Shown here one piece after another: positions 63,771 to 64,000 of a stretch of DNA of 64,000 nt. The position numbers and the translations under genes are program-made. The DNA comes from Seohaeicola saemankumensis. Its GTDB lineage: Bacteria; Pseudomonadota; Alphaproteobacteria; Rhodobacterales; Rhodobacteraceae. The stretch covers positions 124,001 through 188,000 of the forward strand of contig NZ_JAIUZI010000010.1 in the NCBI RefSeq assembly GCF_020171285.1, in the 5' to 3' direction. Each line of letters starts with the position of its first letter. Position 1 is the stretch's first letter. The notes under the pieces were generated by a model, which was not told the DNA's origin, ran no database searches, and saw nothing but the letters and a program-made list of their open reading frames with translations.

Positions 63771-64000
63771 ATGACCGATCTGAAAACCAGACTCGACGCA
63801 TTCCTCGGGCAATCAATTGCCGAGATCTGCCCCAACAAATTTCACGACCTGTCGCAAAACCACTGCGCCCATTTCGCCAGCCACGCCGTTGGCATGCCGT
63901 TCAGCTTCAACTGCAAGGATTTCAAGGGCGGCACCGCCGAGCCGGGCAACATCCGCGTGCACGAAATCTTTGCCCAATGCCCCAAGGTCGGCCGGTTCGA
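63771..64000 (+). CDS. Uncharacterised protein, 3' truncated by window edge
   Basis: 76 residues visible from the ATG at 63771, preceded by ACGGAGAC. The sequence includes KFHDLSQNHCAHFASHAVG, where a Cys followed by His-Phe recalls papain-like/NlpC-P60 or amidase folds, but the rest of the motif is beyond the edge. No signal peptide. It lies downstream of the terminator that follows the FNR box, so it probably has its own promoter. Function unknown. Confidence 0.6.
   Translation, partial: MTDLKTRLDAFLGQSIAEICPNKFHDLSQNHCAHFASHAVGMPFSFNCKDFKGGTAEPGNIRVHEIFAQCPKVGRF

Overview
The window is a GC-rich chromosomal segment of an alphaproteobacterium, most likely a Rhodobacterales (Roseobacter-group) member. 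The signs are a CcrM-type GANTC methyltransferase with GANTC sites in its leader, an alphaproteobacterial LexA box (GAAC-N7-GAAC), an FnrL-type box, a Roseobacter-style porin, many families typical of the group (DUF2794, DUF4170, DUF2125, DUF3576, DciA, ZapE) and the gpmI-envC-ctpA gene order. It is mostly core genome. I see no rRNA, intact tRNA, CRISPR array, prophage or transposase.

Layout. 1-5.5 kb: 3' part of gpmI, envC and ctpA (glycolysis, septal murein hydrolase control), then a PLD-type lipoprotein. 5.5-9.2 kb (minus): ilvD, a lipoprotein and two uncharacterised proteins. 9.4-15.7 kb (plus): a 1039-aa ABC-exporter-like protein with a degenerate ATPase domain and a C-terminal cNMP-binding domain, overlapping a CPBP protease gene, then accD-folC. 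15.7-22.8 kb: zapE, an MFS carrier, ornithine cyclodeaminase family, HAD phosphatase, YaiI, S-formylglutathione hydrolase, an AEC carrier and a divergent TetR regulator. 22.8-25.7 kb: a small lower-GC islet, a NYN/OST-HTH protein and the glutathione-dependent formaldehyde dehydrogenase. 25.9-29 kb: an I78 inhibitor, a cytochrome c' family protein, a LexA-boxed imuB and DUF2794.

29-33 kb: a DUF427-cyclase fusion, small secreted or lipoproteins, a GDCCVxC protein and a membrane-anchored winged-helix regulator behind two similar palindromes. 33-38 kb: a SulP carrier, rnhB-ccrM and a membrane class III cyclase. 38-42.7 kb: alkB, mutY, dciA, a DsbA-like protein and a CaiB/BaiF CoA-transferase. 42.7-47.4 kb (minus): pmbA, IMPase, DUF4170, waaA and lpxK, an overlapping lipid A/Kdo operon. 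47.5-53.5 kb: DUF2125, SDR, enoyl-CoA hydratase, Stf0 sulfotransferase, HNH protein, flavoprotein and GST. 53.5-58.2 kb (minus): DUF3576, leuS, lptE and holA. 58.6-64 kb: a strongly expressed porin, YggS, a cupin, an L,D-transpeptidase, ribA, an OmpR-type response regulator, a candidate FNR-controlled small RNA and a truncated gene at the edge.

The best candidates for undescribed biology are the pseudo-ABC/CPBP pair, the inverted-topology membrane winged-helix regulator with its twin operators, the FNR-box small RNA, the imuB gene with its own LexA box but no imuA or dnaE2 next to it, and a dispersed hairpin-plus-GAGTATTT repeat family in intergenic spaces.
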